A stretch of 58,841 bases of DNA from Veillonella sp. AM51-8BH (GCF_003463825.1 NZ_QSDY01000006.1:1-58841); one strand, 5' to 3'. Positions 10,555 to 20,702 are shown, counted from the first letter of the stretch. Made by a program: numbers and translations. Notes: a model not told the origin generated them from the letters alone.

Positions 10555-11808
10555 TTATTTAATGGACTTATCGAAAACGCCAATTAATTCTTCAACGGCT
10601 TGAGATTCGCTCATTTCACCATCTAAGACGGCTGCTTCCACTTCGCCCATACGACCTTGAATGACGACATTATTAAAGAATAGGTTGTGCAAGTGTTCGT
10701 CAATCATATCGCGTACCCAACGGAGGGATTGTTCTTGACGGCGTTTTAAGAAGACCCCATTTTCTTTACCTTGTTCAGTAAATTCTTGGATTACATCCCA
10801 CAATTCATCGAGGCCATCCTTTGTAACGGCTGAGCAAGTGTAGGCTTGGGTTTTCCATTTTTCTGTAGCAGGACGAATGTAATGCAACATCCGATCGTAA
10901 TCGCTACGAGCGATGAGAGCGCGCTTGAGGTTATCCCCATCAGCCTTGTTGACCACAATAGCATCGGCCAGCTCCATAACGCCTTTTTTGATGCCTTGTA
11001 ATTCATCGCCTGCACCTGTTAATACGATGAGCATAAAGAAGTCCACCATGGAACGCACGGTAACTTCACTTTGCCCAACCCCAACGGTTTCAACGAGAAT
11101 GATATCGTATCCAGCAGCCTCGCAAAGTAGCATGGTCTCTCTACTTTTACGAGCTACACCGCCTAGTGTACCACCTGCCGGCGATGGACGGATATACGCG
11201 TCAGGATGTTTCGTCAATGTTTCCATCCGCGTCTTATCGCCCAAAATACTGCCCTTTGTGACTTGGCTCGTAGGGTCTACAGCAAGTACGGCTACCTTGT
11301 AACCTGCTTCAATGAGCATATTGCCAAAGGCTTCAATAAATGTACTTTTACCGGCCCCAGGCACACCAGTAATACCGATGCGCAACGCCTTGCCCGTGCG
11401 AGGCAATATAGCTTGCAATACTTGTTGAGCTAATTTAAAGTGTTCCTTATTATTACTTTCTACTAACGTAATAGCCCGTGAAAGTATAACGCGGTCCCCC
11501 TGCTCGATACCGCGTACATAATCAGCGACAGTTAACTTCTTTCGCCGCTGTACGGGACGTACCGACGGAGCCAGATGAGCGGAGCTAGACAAGAGGCCGT
11601 CATGCATTTCCTTGACGCCTTTCATTACATGACACGCGAAGGTATCATCCTTTTTCGCATCTTCCGGCACCCAATCGGGACGATAGGTACTACCCTCGGC
11701 ATTTGCATTTTTTACACCTAATTCAGGGGCCTTTCCTTCACCAGTGGTGAAGGTAGCATCCTGAGTCGTATGCAATGCGTCCGGGGTAGGCCGTTTGTTA
11801 TCAGTCAT
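10555..11808 (-). CDS. meaB: Methylmalonyl-CoA mutase-associated GTPase MeaB
   Basis: G3E GTPase that protects and reloads the adenosylcobalamin cofactor of methylmalonyl-CoA mutase. P-loop GVPGAGKST at 148-156; other conserved blocks are [36 protein letters not shown] and VNKADGD. It overlaps the mutB stop by 8 nt, so translation is coupled. At 417 aa it is longer than E. coli ArgK (about 330): the first 85 or so residues are an extra, hydrophilic N-terminal region. An internal start (for example Met62) is possible but has no good ribosome site. Confidence 0.93.
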   Translation of the reverse strand: MTDNKRPTPDALHTTQDATFTTGEGKAPELGVKNANAEGSTYRPDWVPEDAKKDDTFACHVMKGVKEMHDGLLSSSAHLAPSVRPVQRRKKLTVADYVRGIEQGDRVILSRAITLVESNNKEHFKLAQQVLQAILPRTGKALRIGITGVPGAGKSTFIEAFGNMLIEAGYKVAVLAVDPTSQVTKGSILGDKTRMETLTKHPDAYIRPSPAGGTLGGVARKSRETMLLCEAAGYDIILVETVGVGQSEVTVRSMVDFFMLIVLTGAGDELQGIKKGVMELADAIVVNKADGDNLKRALIARSDYDRMLHYIRPATEKWKTQAYTCSAVTKDGLDELWDVIQEFTEQGKENGVFLKRRQEQSLRWVRDMIDEHLHNLFFNNVVIQGRMGEVEAAVLDGEMSESQAVEELIGVFDKSIK

Positions 11809-13989
11809 TAGACTCGTCTTGAACGTGACTAGTCAATGTTTCTAGCAATTTCTTAGCCGCTACAGGCAAGACTGTACCAGGGCCAAAGATAGCCACTGCG
11901 CCATGTTCGCGTAGGAATTCATAGTCCTGAGCAGGGATTACGCCACCAATGGCAACCAAAATATCTCCACGACCTCGTTTGTTGAGCTCTTCCACAAGTT
12001 GAGGTAACAATGTTTTGTGACCTGCCGCAAGGGAACTGAATCCGACGATGTGAACGTCATTATCCACCGCATCTTGCGCTGTTTCTTCTGGAGTTTGGAA
12101 CAAAGGTCCGATATCCACGTCAAAGCCCATATCCGCGAAGGATGTAGCGATAACTTTGGCACCGCGGTCATGACCATCTTGGCCCATCTTCGCAATCATG
12201 ATACGAGGGCGACGACCTTCGAGTTCTTCGAAGTCATCTGCCATTTGACGTACTTCTTTGATAACATCGTCATCTTCGTATTCGCTGGAGTATACACCGG
12301 AAATAGAGCGAATAACCGCTTTATGACGGCCACAAACTTTTTCAACAGCAAAGGAAATTTCACCCAAGGATGCACGAGCACGAGCAGCTTCAAGTGCAAG
12401 AGCAAGCAAGTTGCCTTCCCCAGATTCTGTAGCATTGGTAATCGCTTCGAGACAGGATTGAACCTTATCTTCATCACGGTTAGCACGCAATTGTTCGAGA
12501 CGACGGATTTGCGCTTCTCGTACAGCCGTGTTATCTACGTCGAGGATATCCAATGGATCTTCTTTATCTAGACGATATTTATTGATACCAATAATTGCTT
12601 CACGGCCAGAGTCGATACGAGCTTGGCGACGAGCTGCCGCTTCTTCGATACGCATCTTAGGAAGACCAGTATCAATCGCTTTCGCCATACCACCAAGGGA
12701 TTCGATCTCTTGGATATGACCCCAAGCACGGCGAATCAATTCATCAGTCAAGGCTTCTACGTAGTAGGAACCGCCCCATGGGTCGATAACCTTACATACC
12801 TTAGTTTCGTCTTGAATATAAAGCTGAGTATTACGAGCGATACGTGCAGAGAAGTCCGTAGGCAACGCAATGGCTTCATCAAGCGCATTGGTATGTAGAG
12901 ATTGGGTATGGCCCAATGCAGCACCCATCGCTTCCATACATGTACGAGCTACGTTATTGAATGGATCTTGTTCTGTTAAGGACCAGCCAGATGTTTGGCT
13001 ATGTGTACGAAGAGCCATAGATTTTGGATTTTCAGAACCGAAGCTCTTAATAATCTTAGCCCACAACATACGTGCAGCACGCATTTTCGCTACTTCCATG
13101 AAGTAGTTTTACCGATTGCCCAGAAGAAGGACAATCGTGGCGCGAATTTATCTACGTGAAGGCCTGCATTTACACCGGTACGGATGTATTCAAGACCATC
13201 GGCCAAGGTGTAACCTAATTCGATATCTGCCGTAGCGCCTGCTTCTTGCATATGGTAGCCAGAAATGGAGATACTGTTGAATTTAGGCATGTACTGAGAT
13301 GTGTACGCAAAGATATCACCGATGATGCGCATGGACGTAGCTGGAGGGTAAATATAGGTATTACGTACCATGAATTCTTTCAAAATATCATTTTGGATTG
13401 TACCAGCCATAACCTTTTTATCAACGCCTTGTTCTTCACCAGCTAGGATGTAGAACGCCATGACAGGCAATACGGCGCCGTTCATTGTCATGGATACGGA
13501 CATTTGGTCGAGAGGAATACCGGAGAATAGAATTTCCATATCGAGGATGGAGTCTACCGCAACACCCGCTTTACCAACGTCACCCACTACGCGAGGATGG
13601 TCGGAGTCGTAACCACGGTGTGTAGCAAGGTCAAAGGCAATAGACAAACCTTTTTGGCCCGCTGCCAAGTTACGACGGTAGAACGCATTGGATTCTTCGG
13701 CTGTAGAGAAACCAGCGTATTGACGTACTGTCCAAGGACGAGTTACGTACATTGTGGAATAAGGTCCACGCAAGAATGGAGGTACACCAGCCATGTAATC
13801 AAGGTGTGTCATTCCTTCATAATCCATCTCTGTGTAGAGAGGTTTTAGTTGGATTTGCTCCATTGTCGTATTATATAAATCTTCAAAGCTTTTTCCTGTT
13901 TCTTTTTGAAGTTCAGCAAGCCATGCATCGCGAGATGTTGCGGACTGCGTACCCAAGCCAAGAGAGGAGAAGTCTGGATTTTTAAACAT
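11801..13989 (-). pseudogene. mutB: Methylmalonyl-CoA mutase large subunit, one-base frameshift
   Basis: Catalytic subunit that interconverts succinyl-CoA and methylmalonyl-CoA using adenosylcobalamin, a central step in propionate formation. The barrel domain reads from ATG 13989 (AAGGGATG upstream); the B12 domain at the C-terminus has the histidine motif [10 protein letters not shown]. The frame breaks at 13107-13110: the sequence reads GGTAAAACTAC where the family needs GGTAAAAACTAC (Gly-Lys-Asn-Tyr-Phe-Met-Glu). Adding one A restores 729 aa, the normal length. Everything else is intact and the operon is complete, so I think this is a sequencing error rather than a dead gene. Confidence 0.9.
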
Positions 13990-13993
13990 GAGC

Positions 13994-16156
13994 TCACATC
14001 CCTTTCTTATCTTGTAACGTATGTAAGATTTCGTAGCAATTTGCACGAACGGAAATGAAGTCGTCTACGCCAGCTTCACGGTATACAGGCTCAAGGTCCT
14101 TAGGAGGCGCCCCTGCCAAAATAACTGTTACATTCGGCATAGTTTCTTTCAACTCTTTAGCAAGTGGTGGTACTAATTCTGGATATGTATCATCTGTGGA
14201 ACAGATAACGACAACATCGGCACCACTTTCACGAGCAGCCTTCGCCGCATCAGCCGTTGTTTCATGGCCATCATTTTTAATAACTTCAAAAGCACCTACT
14301 TCGAAGAAGCCTGTGGAGAAGTCCGCACGAGGTTTATGTTGAGGGATTGGGCCCATATTAGCCAAGAATACCTTCACATTGTCTTTCGTACGTTGTTTAT
14401 ACGCTTCCGTGCGCATGCGAAGAGCTTCGAATTGTTCAGTCCAGCGATGTGCTGTAATTGGTTCGATTGTTTCAGAAGCAATATCACCGGCATCTAAAGC
14501 CTTACGGATTTGACGGATTGTCAATTTTTGTAATGCACCAAGCTCAATAAGTCCAATCAACGCGCCTGGTTCTGTTGTACTTGCTTCTAGAGTAGCCTGT
14601 GCTTTCACAACCGCATCAGCCTCTGCACCTGCCAAGTACTCATCAATTTGAGCAGCTCGTTTTTGACGCAATGTTTCTTGATTTTCTGGTTTTGGATCAA
14701 GCAATTCTTCTGTCATGTTCGCATACATGTTGTTACCAACTGCTACATCCTTACGGAATGCAAGGTTCTTGAAGCGTTCTTCAAGGATCGCTTTAACTTG
14801 AGCTTGAGGATAGCCTTCTTTCAACGCTGCAATAATGCCGCCTTTAGACTCGATGGTTTGGAACTCAGTCCAAATTTTTTCACAGAGTTCAGCAGCCAAT
14901 GTTTCCACGTACCAAGAACCACCTACAGGGTCCACAGGTTGACGCAACTCAAATTCAGTTTGCAACATAACTTGGATGTTTCGGGCAATACGGCGAGAGA
15001 AATCGTCTGCTTTGCGAATTGGTTGGTCAAATGGAGATACTTCAAGGCTGTTCAAACCGCCTACAACGCCAGAGAATGCTTGTGTTGTATTGCGCAACAA
15101 GTTTACATATGGGTCGTATACAGTTTTTGTGAAAGCCGATGTTCTGCCGTGTACATGAACGGCGCGGTCCGCTTTTTCAGCACCGAAAGCTTCCATAATG
15201 CGAGCCCAAAGTACGCGTAACGCACGTAATTTAGCGATTTCCATAAAGAAGTTAGCACCTAAGGAGAATGTGAACATCATGCTCTTCGCGATGGTGTGAA
15301 TGTCGATGTTGCGTTGCGCTAGTTGACGCACATAGCACACAGCCGTTGCCAATGCATAGGCAACCTCTTGCACATCGTTAGCGCCGCCATTAGCGTATAC
15401 ATCACCGGATACAAGCACTGTTTTAAGCTCTGGAGCTTGCTCTTTAGCCCATACAACAGTATGTGCCATTTCATCAAAAGCTGTATCTAAGGAAATGTGC
15501 AAAGCACCATCTTTTGCCAAAACACCGATAGGATCGGCACCAACGAGACCTTTCAAATCAGACGTTTGTTTTTTAGCCCCTTTCACTGTAGCCGCTAACA
15601 TGCCAAGCAAGATGGCTGCAGAAGCACCAGTTTCAATATACAAAGGATTTTCCTTCAGATTGAAGCGGTCGATCAATTGTTTGCAGTCATCCATGGTGGA
15701 TACAGATGTACCACCAACGCCAACAGATGCGCCTACTTGCACGTCTTGATCATGACGTGTTGCTTCATCTAGGCGGATGTTGTGAATAGTGCCACCTTTT
15801 ACAATCTCGTATAAACTTGCATGATTAGCATCTTTAGGCAAAGAGTCATCTACATATTGGGATACACCCCAAGAGTCTTTAATATAACCACTTGCCTTCG
15901 TGCCACGTAGGAACTCGCCTGCCCCAGGGTATACGCCCTTTGGAATTGCTTCTGCATGCAATGCAGGTGTGTAAATCGGCTGCAACGTAATACCTTCATA
16001 GGTTTTCGTGAACATCTTCTTGTGGAAGTCGCCACCCTTTAACGCCTTTTCAACCTCTGCCTGCCATTGTTCATACGTAGGTTTCTCAAATTCATCAAAG
16101 GATACAGGAGCTAATAGATCGCGTTCAGCATCCTTTGAAGTCTTTTTGTCAGACAT
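13994..16156 (-). CDS. mutA: Methylmalonyl-CoA mutase small subunit
   Basis: Non-catalytic partner of MutB in the alpha-beta heterodimer. 720 aa with the same barrel plus B12-like domain order. In the C-terminal domain the cobalamin histidine motif DxHxxG is absent, as expected for the small subunit, although [14 protein letters not shown] and LAGAPPKD keep the fold. ATG 16156 follows AGGAGG. mutB starts 4 nt after its stop. The long leader upstream carries a cobalamin riboswitch. Confidence 0.93.
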   Translation of the reverse strand: MSDKKTSKDAERDLLAPVSFDEFEKPTYEQWQAEVEKALKGGDFHKKMFTKTYEGITLQPIYTPALHAEAIPKGVYPGAGEFLRGTKASGYIKDSWGVSQYVDDSLPKDANHASLYEIVKGGTIHNIRLDEATRHDQDVQVGASVGVGGTSVSTMDDCKQLIDRFNLKENPLYIETGASAAILLGMLAATVKGAKKQTSDLKGLVGADPIGVLAKDGALHISLDTAFDEMAHTVVWAKEQAPELKTVLVSGDVYANGGANDVQEVAYALATAVCYVRQLAQRNIDIHTIAKSMMFTFSLGANFFMEIAKLRALRVLWARIMEAFGAEKADRAVHVHGRTSAFTKTVYDPYVNLLRNTTQAFSGVVGGLNSLEVSPFDQPIRKADDFSRRIARNIQVMLQTEFELRQPVDPVGGSWYVETLAAELCEKIWTEFQTIESKGGIIAALKEGYPQAQVKAILEERFKNLAFRKDVAVGNNMYANMTEELLDPKPENQETLRQKRAAQIDEYLAGAEADAVVKAQATLEASTTEPGALIGLIELGALQKLTIRQIRKALDAGDIASETIEPITAHRWTEQFEALRMRTEAYKQRTKDNVKVFLANMGPIPQHKPRADFSTGFFEVGAFEVIKNDGHETTADAAKAARESGADVVVICSTDDTYPELVPPLAKELKETMPNVTVILAGAPPKDLEPVYREAGVDDFISVRANCYEILHTLQDKKGM

Positions 16157-16337
16157 ATATGTGCCTCCTTTTCAACTCGAAACCATACCGAGAAACAGCG
16201 CACCGTACCTACAATTGTTATGCTTATACACCACCAAAGCTTTCCTATCTATGGATCACATCAACCTCAAATCTGTGTCCATCGGTTTACTAACAATGAA
16301 GCCTGATGTATATGCTCAACAGTCACTTTCAAGGGCA

Positions 16338-16369
16338 ACAAAAAACGTGCCACCCCAAAAGTGACACGT
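16338..16369 (-). terminator. Attenuator terminator between riboswitch and mutA
   Basis: Stem ACGTGTCAC/GTGGCACGT (16361-16369 with 16345-16353, one G-U pair) followed by a T tract on the minus strand. It lies between the B12 aptamer and mutA, where an expression platform belongs. A second hairpin, GTATGCT/AGCATAC, is at 16388-16417 and may be its competitor or part of an antiterminator. Confidence 0.75.
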
Positions 16370-16452
16370 AAGGTTCCTTGTTGAAAAGTATGCTAAAAAA
16401 CACTGAAACCAGCATACCTCAATCCCCTTCCTATCGCTCGTAGGTACATAAC

Positions 16453-16610
16453 GGTGATTATCAAATAGGCAGTTCTCCTGGCTCGGGCTCATCGCCTTGC
16501 TTTCGCCTTCCCAGATTGCTCCAGTGACATATATGAAAGCAGGCTCGTCCTTACAGTGGCGGGACCGCATCGGCTTGTACCGATTTCTCTATTAAGTCTT
16601 GCGACACCTA
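16453..16610 (-). promoter_or_regulatory. Cobalamin (AdoCbl-type) riboswitch
   Basis: The minus strand carries the hallmarks of the Cobalamin family: GCGGTCCCGCCACTGTAA (core with GCCACTG at 16554-16560), a GGCGAAAGCAAGGCGATGAG-like middle, and the B12 box GCCAGGAGAACTGCC at 16468-16482. GGTG and CACC at the two ends can form P1. It leads the mutA-mutB-meaB transcript, so B12 status is sensed by the operon of a B12-dependent enzyme. Confidence 0.92.
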
Positions 16611-16636
16611 TTCTCTATATTCGTTGTTCTAAGTCC

Positions 16637-16666
16637 AATATAGTGTAAGATTATGCACAAAGTCAA
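16637..16666 (-). promoter_or_regulatory. Promoter of the mutA operon
   Basis: -35 TTGACT (16661-16666), 18-nt spacer, -10 TATATT (16637-16642). Transcription would begin about 20 nt ahead of the riboswitch. Confidence 0.6.
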
Positions 16667-16792
16667 TGAACATAACAGTTAATCATAAGTATCAAATTTT
16701 AAGTTATAACTAACGCATATATAAAATGACAAAAACGCATATAACATTATCAGCATGATATAATAATGCTATCAATAAGAGGAGGTTGCATT

Positions 16793-17683
16793 ATGAATGA
16801 TATAAACAAAAAAGGGCTCAGTACTACATTACTGTGCTGCTTAATCTGGGGTTTGCTCCCCCTTTATTGGGCACTACTTAACCAAGTTTCATCCTTTTCA
16901 GTATTATCGCACCGCATCATCTGGTCTGGTGTTTGGATGATCTTCATCATCCTTGCTATGGGCCGCCAACAACTGCGCATCGATATTCAATACTTGCGCA
17001 CACATCTTTCACAGTTCGGCCTATTATTACTGGCAGCCGCCCTTATTAGCGTCAACTGGTTCACTTATATTTGGGCTGTTACCAACCAACACGTTCTCGA
17101 TACTAGCCTCGGGTATTATATCAACCCTCTCCTCAACGTATTGCTCGGCATCGTTATCTACAAAGAAACCTTGCTATGGTCCCAAAAACTGAGCATGGCC
17201 ATCGCCGTACTAGGTGTATCAATCATGACCTATGAACTAGGGTCCTTACCGATTGTCTCCATCGCACTAGCTGTATCATTTAGCCTATATGGAGCCGTAA
17301 AGAAACGCCTCACCATCCATCCATTTTCAAGTATTGCTTTGGAAGCGTGGCTTGTTACACCGATAGCGCTATGGTATTTGGCAACCATAGATACCTCTTC
17401 CTGGGTCTTTCTTGAGAACGTAACATCCACCGGCCTACTCCTCATCGGTGCAGGGCTCACCACATCAATTCCACTCATCCTCTTCTCGTACGGCGCAAAA
17501 CTCTTGCCATTGAATGTACTAGGATTTTTACAATACCTATCTCCCACCATGGGCTTTTTCTTGGCCATCTTCTACTTTGGTGAAAGCTTTGGCACAGCCC
17601 AACTTATCGCTTTTGGCTGTATCTGGGTAGCTCTCGTGCTATTCTCCCTATCCAATCGAATTACAACCATTAGAAAAATATAA
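16793..17683 (+). CDS. rarD: EamA/RarD family permease
   Basis: A ten-helix inner-membrane transporter of the drug/metabolite superfamily, RarD subgroup; its substrate is unknown. RarD-like features include CLIWGLLPLYWALL, SHRIIWSGVWM, NWFTYIWAV and LGYYINPLLNVLLG. 296 aa from ATG 16793, with GAGGAGG 7 nt upstream; the frame extends to 16766 without a site. Divergent from mutA, and has its own terminator shared with the convergent lipoprotein gene. Confidence 0.87.
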   Translation: MNDINKKGLSTTLLCCLIWGLLPLYWALLNQVSSFSVLSHRIIWSGVWMIFIILAMGRQQLRIDIQYLRTHLSQFGLLLLAAALISVNWFTYIWAVTNQHVLDTSLGYYINPLLNVLLGIVIYKETLLWSQKLSMAIAVLGVSIMTYELGSLPIVSIALAVSFSLYGAVKKRLTIHPFSSIALEAWLVTPIALWYLATIDTSSWVFLENVTSTGLLLIGAGLTTSIPLILFSYGAKLLPLNVLGFLQYLSPTMGFFLAIFYFGESFGTAQLIAFGCIWVALVLFSLSNRITTIRKI

Positions 17684-17728
17684 TAAACTACCAATAACTT
17701 TTGTTCTAACTAGGCTATAAACATGTAA

Positions 17729-17769
17729 AAAGCTGTATCAAATGATATCCTCATTCGATACAGCTTTCT
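17729..17769. terminator. Bidirectional terminator
   Basis: AAAGCTGTATC and GATACAGCTTT form an 11-bp stem between converging rarD and the lipoprotein gene. Confidence 0.75.
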
Positions 17770-17821
17770 TTTTATATCTTATATATGCCTATTAATTTAT
17801 CACACTATTCTTCTAGCTTGC

Positions 17822-18724
17822 TTATTGATCCAATTCATTCATATTGGTTGTATTCATATTGGAGATAAAACGGTTATAGGCCTCAACCATATGTTTATAA
17901 TCATTATCTTGTTTGGATCCTATATAGGTACGAATGGCACCAATCGTAGAGTTTACAGAGGTCTTAACAGAGTCATACGTAGGGCTAGAAATACCATTCG
18001 CTAAATCGCCAATAGCTTGTAACTCTTGATTGATAGCATTTACATCTGGTTCTTTTTCACTATCTAGCTTTTCTAGGACTGCAGTAAGTCGCAAAGAAAC
18101 CTCTTGTGCGGCAGCTGCATTTTTCTTACCTGCATCGCGCAATTGTTGTAACCGTTGTTGCAATCGGTCCGTGTTAATCTTATGCATTAAATTATCAAAG
18201 TCAGCATAAATAGGAACAAATTGTTCATACAATTGAACATATTTAGGGCCTAATTGTTGCTCCTTAGCATAGTTATCTGTGGTATACCCTTTAGATTTAT
18301 AGTATGCATCGAGCTCTTCCGCTACCGGTGTAATTTCGTTCAATTTTGAAAGCAGCTTATCTAAAGGCTCCTTCATTTCATCATAAGGGATACCGGCTTG
18401 CTTAGCCTCTTCTAATTCTTTTTGCAATTGCTTAAAGTTCGGTGCATTAAATACAGTTAAATGCTGCCCCGCTTTTAAATTGTTAAGAGTTGGCGTATTC
18501 GCATAATCGAACATTACAGCCATGCGATTAAATCGGCTTACAGCTTTCACATATTGATTAAATAACTGCACCTGATCTTGCTCAGACCGTTGCGCAATTT
18601 CCTTGCGACTCTGTTCAGTACCTTGCCATAGTTCTGACATACTACAACCGCTCAACAACAAGGGAGATGTCAATGTGGCCGCACACACTACAGCCATTGC
18701 AATCCGCTTACCAAATGGTTTCAT
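17822..18724 (-). CDS. DUF3829-type lipoprotein, paralogue of the 9367 gene
   Basis: 300 aa with a signal peptide and lipobox LSGC (about 27), then a helical body. It aligns along its whole length with the lipoprotein at 9367-10257, sharing several near-identical blocks (for example NYAKEQQLGPKYVQLY and KKNAAAAQEV). Ends differ: this one has more charged residues after the lipobox. Start ATG 18724 has AGGAGAG. It is a single-gene unit with a near-consensus promoter. Role in the envelope unknown. Confidence 0.75.
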   Translation of the reverse strand: MKPFGKRIAMAVVCAATLTSPLLLSGCSMSELWQGTEQSRKEIAQRSEQDQVQLFNQYVKAVSRFNRMAVMFDYANTPTLNNLKAGQHLTVFNAPNFKQLQKELEEAKQAGIPYDEMKEPLDKLLSKLNEITPVAEELDAYYKSKGYTTDNYAKEQQLGPKYVQLYEQFVPIYADFDNLMHKINTDRLQQRLQQLRDAGKKNAAAAQEVSLRLTAVLEKLDSEKEPDVNAINQELQAIGDLANGISSPTYDSVKTSVNSTIGAIRTYIGSKQDNDYKHMVEAYNRFISNMNTTNMNELDQ

Positions 18725-18810
18725 GATGAATTCTCTCCTTTCATCAATATACAACCTAATTTATATATCTCAATTATATACTAATATGATTTATATAAAT
18801 AGAATTAATG

Positions 18811-18838
18811 TGTATAAATCATACATCTAGTTTGTCAA
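18811..18838 (-). promoter_or_regulatory. Promoter of the lipoprotein gene
   Basis: Perfect -35 TTGACA (18833-18838), 16-nt spacer, -10 TATACA (18811-18816), about 90 nt before the start codon. The GTGACCAAT element begins immediately upstream of the -35. Confidence 0.65.
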
Positions 18839-18877
18839 GTGACCAATAGAGTCAGGGGTGACCAATGGTCACCCCTG
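18839..18877. repeat. GTGACCAAT element with hairpin
   Basis: GTGACCAATAGAGTC (18839-18853) is followed by a perfect 10-bp stem (18853-18862 with 18868-18877) and TGTTTTACTTTA. The 15-mer recurs at 38161-38175 (opposite strand) and the hairpin core recurs at 2396-2422. It stands between divergent transcripts, so it is not an ordinary terminator here. Confidence 0.6.
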
Positions 18878-18930
18878 TTTTACTTTATATACGGTTAGAC
18901 TAGAAATATAAGAAATATAACTCCTATCAA

Positions 18931-18959
18931 TTGTTTTATACGTGTACACGTGTTACTAT
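18931..18959 (+). promoter_or_regulatory. Promoter/operator of the hicAB locus
   Basis: -35 TTGTTT (18931-18936), 17-nt spacer, -10 TACTAT (18954-18959). The perfect palindrome ACGTGTACACGT (18940-18951) sits in the spacer, ideal for autorepression by HicB. Confidence 0.65.
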
Positions 18960-18972
18960 AAAAGGAGAGCGT

Positions 18973-18996
18973 ATGAAAGATAAAGATCTACTATAA
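18973..18996 (+). pseudogene. HicA toxin stub (seven codons)
   Basis: An ATG with a good site (AAAGGAGAG) reads MKDKDLL and then TAA, 9 nt before the hicB start. HicA toxins normally begin with a motif of this kind (K-x-x-DLLK) and have about 60-85 residues with a catalytic histidine (GSHxxF). Everything after the first seven codons is gone. The reading as HicA relies on position before hicB and on this N-terminal motif. Confidence 0.6.
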
Positions 18997-19005
18997 GGAG
19001 GCCCT

Positions 19006-19383
19006 ATGAAATTTATATACCCTGCTATAATCCATGATGACGCTGATGGTTTCTGGGCTGAGTTTCCAGACTTAGAATATACTAGCAGTACTGGCTCAAC
19101 CCTAACAGAGCTCGTAACCAATGCTCAAGAAGCTATGGAGCTATATATTTTAGGAGCCTTAGAAGATGGGGAAAGTTTACCAACCCCTACATCTATTCGC
19201 AACTTACCTTGTACAGATACAACCTATCCTACATTAGTTCAAACAGATATTGATTTAGCTAAAAATAGTAAATCCGTAAAGAAAACCTTAACCATTCCTG
19301 CATGGCTAAACGATAGAGCACTAGCGAAAGGCATCAATTTTTCCCAAATTCTACAAGAAGCATTAGTAGAAAAGACAATGTAA
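19006..19383 (+). CDS. hicB: HicB family antitoxin
   Basis: 125 aa. The N-terminal degraded RNase-H-like HicB domain has the usual pattern (YPAIIHDDADGFWAEFPDL, then a GSTLTELVTNAQEAMELYI-like helix). The C-terminal part (about 88-125) looks like a ribbon-helix-helix: KKTLTIPAWLNDRALAKGI. It normally neutralises HicA and represses the operon. Here the toxin is reduced to seven codons, so the gene acts alone if at all. GGAGG gives a clear start at 19006. Confidence 0.85.
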   Translation: MKFIYPAIIHDDADGFWAEFPDLEYTSSTGSTLTELVTNAQEAMELYILGALEDGESLPTPTSIRNLPCTDTTYPTLVQTDIDLAKNSKSVKKTLTIPAWLNDRALAKGINFSQILQEALVEKTM

Positions 19384-19432
19384 ATTTATGACGCGCTACT
19401 GGGCTTCACCATTGAGCAAAGCCTTTACACCA

Positions 19433-19846
19433 TCAATTGCTCAGCAAAATTAGGACTACTGTCCACGCAATAACTGCTAAGGTGAGTAAAATGATACAAA
19501 GCATCCACAGAATTATTACAAAATAGAGCAATAATTTTAGTACATATAATATATCAAACCATATACTATGACGATCTTCTAATCGCGCCATATATTCGGA
19601 GAGATGGCGCACCCAAAATGGAGCTTTCGCATTAGGATTCAGCTTCTTCCAGTACAGCATGATATACGGCGTTACAAAACAACCTACAAACACTAAATAT
19701 GTAAGGAATAGAGGTGTTTCTATATTATGTTGGGACATAAACCCTGCCCAGTCTACGACCATTAGACCACCAAGGTATAGAAAAACAAACCAATATATAA
19801 ATCCTATCACCTTTATAACAAGGCGAATCATCTGTTTTACATCCAT
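19433..19846 (-). CDS. Small multi-helix membrane protein
   Basis: 137 aa with hydrophobic segments at about 8-32, 45-65, 100-118 and 115-136, and a central amphipathic FWVRHLSEYMARLEDR. It starts 2 nt after the TPR lipoprotein stop, so the two form an operon. Architecture (two helices, WxxR loop, two helices) matches the proteins at 40189, 44437 and 46565 in this window. I do not recognise a named family. Confidence 0.6.
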   Translation of the reverse strand: MDVKQMIRLVIKVIGFIYWFVFLYLGGLMVVDWAGFMSQHNIETPLFLTYLVFVGCFVTPYIMLYWKKLNPNAKAPFWVRHLSEYMARLEDRHSIWFDILYVLKLLLYFVIILWMLCIILLTLAVIAWTVVLILLSN

Positions 19847-19848
19847 AT

Positions 19849-20475
19849 CTATAAGCCTACTAATGTTTTAAATCGCGAATTATTGTGAAAGCGTTCAAAA
19901 TGGTCTTGTTCAGCGGCTACGGTTTTCACAGATGGATCAATTTTAATTGCTTTTTCAAGCCAATCAAGGGCCTTAGTATCATCCCCTTGGTCTGCATAAA
20001 TAGTAGCAATACCATATACAGACCAAGTGTTGCTAGGGTCCTTTTCTAATACCTTTTCAAACCATTGTTTAGACTCATTTAATTGGCCTTGCAACTTGTA
20101 CACCATGGCCATATTGTAGTAATTAGCTACATTGTTTGGATCTAAATCGTAAGCCTTTTTAGTATCTGCTAAACCTTTAGTAGTATCTCCACTTAAAGCC
20201 GTAGCAAAGCCACGAACCGAATAAGCGTCTGCATTATTTGGATTATACTTAATAGAAGCTGTTGCCTCCTCGATGGCTTTCGCATAATCACCGGCAGATA
20301 AAGCCTGTTTAGCAACAGTTAAGTGGCTATCTAGATTAGTCATTTGGCTACCGTCTTGATTGGATATACTAGAACTTTTAGCATTGCTTTCTGTATTACT
20401 ATTATTTGTATTCTGATTTACTCCACAACCACTAATAAATATAAATAAAGCCAGGATGGATAAAAGTCTTCTCAT
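19849..20475 (-). CDS. TPR-repeat lipoprotein
   Basis: 208 aa. Signal peptide and lipobox (ISGCG, cysteine about 17), a Ser/Asn-rich linker, then about four tetratricopeptide repeats (residues 50-185) with the typical A..Y...G..LDP spacing: GDYAKAIEEATASIKYNPN, DTKKAYDLDPNN, SKQWFEKVLEKDPSN, ALDWLEKAIKIDPS. Likely a scaffold in the envelope. Followed immediately by the membrane protein gene. Confidence 0.8.
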   Translation of the reverse strand: MRRLLSILALFIFISGCGVNQNTNNSNTESNAKSSSISNQDGSQMTNLDSHLTVAKQALSAGDYAKAIEEATASIKYNPNNADAYSVRGFATALSGDTTKGLADTKKAYDLDPNNVANYYNMAMVYKLQGQLNESKQWFEKVLEKDPSNTWSVYGIATIYADQGDDTKALDWLEKAIKIDPSVKTVAAEQDHFERFHNNSRFKTLVGL

Positions 20476-20523
20476 ATCATATATTCCATTCTTAAATAAT
20501 CTCCAAGATACATATCATAATGA

Positions 20524-20552
20524 TATAATAAAAATACCTCCAGAAAGGAGGT
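20524..20552 (+). promoter_or_regulatory. -10 box and SD-hiding hairpin of the Fst-like toxin
   Basis: TATAAT at 20524-20529, no clear -35. Downstream ACCTCC (20536-20541) pairs perfectly with GGAGGT (20547-20552), so the ribosome binding site is sealed in a hairpin, a typical type I toxin feature. Confidence 0.6.
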
Positions 20553-20558
20553 GTTATA

Positions 20559-20666
20559 TTGGAGGAGTTGTTTCATACACTCTGGGGTACCTTGCTTGCC
20601 CCTCTTATTGTCGCCCTAGCAGTAACTACCTACAGCTATTGGCTCAACAATAAGAACAAAAAATAA
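20559..20666 (+). CDS. Fst-like type I toxin (small membrane peptide)
   Basis: A 35-aa peptide starting at TTG 20559 behind AAAGGAGG. One hydrophobic helix (LLAPLIVALAVTTYSYW) is followed by a short polar, basic tail (LNNKNKK). The pattern AP-x2-V, then WLxx, then a basic end, resembles Fst/Ldr-family toxins, which damage membranes. An antisense RNA candidate and a shared terminator follow. The family call is by pattern only. Confidence 0.65.
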   Translation: MEELFHTLWGTLLAPLIVALAVTTYSYWLNNKNKK

Positions 20667-20671
20667 GCAAG

Positions 20672-20702
20672 AAAAAGGACGAGCTGCCACTCGTCCTTTT
20701 TT
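20672..20702. terminator. Shared bidirectional terminator
   Basis: Stem AGGACGAG/CTCGTCCT (20676-20683, 20690-20697) with A and T tracts on either side; it can end the toxin mRNA, the antisense RNA and no other gene nearby. Confidence 0.8.

Noticed and set aside
11938..12571. Several long frames overlapping mutB on both strands
   Set aside because: They are shadows of the mutB coding sequence; the mutB frame carries the conserved motifs.
16316..16570. Protein-coding gene on the minus strand (84 codons)
   Set aside because: It is the cobalamin riboswitch and its terminator.
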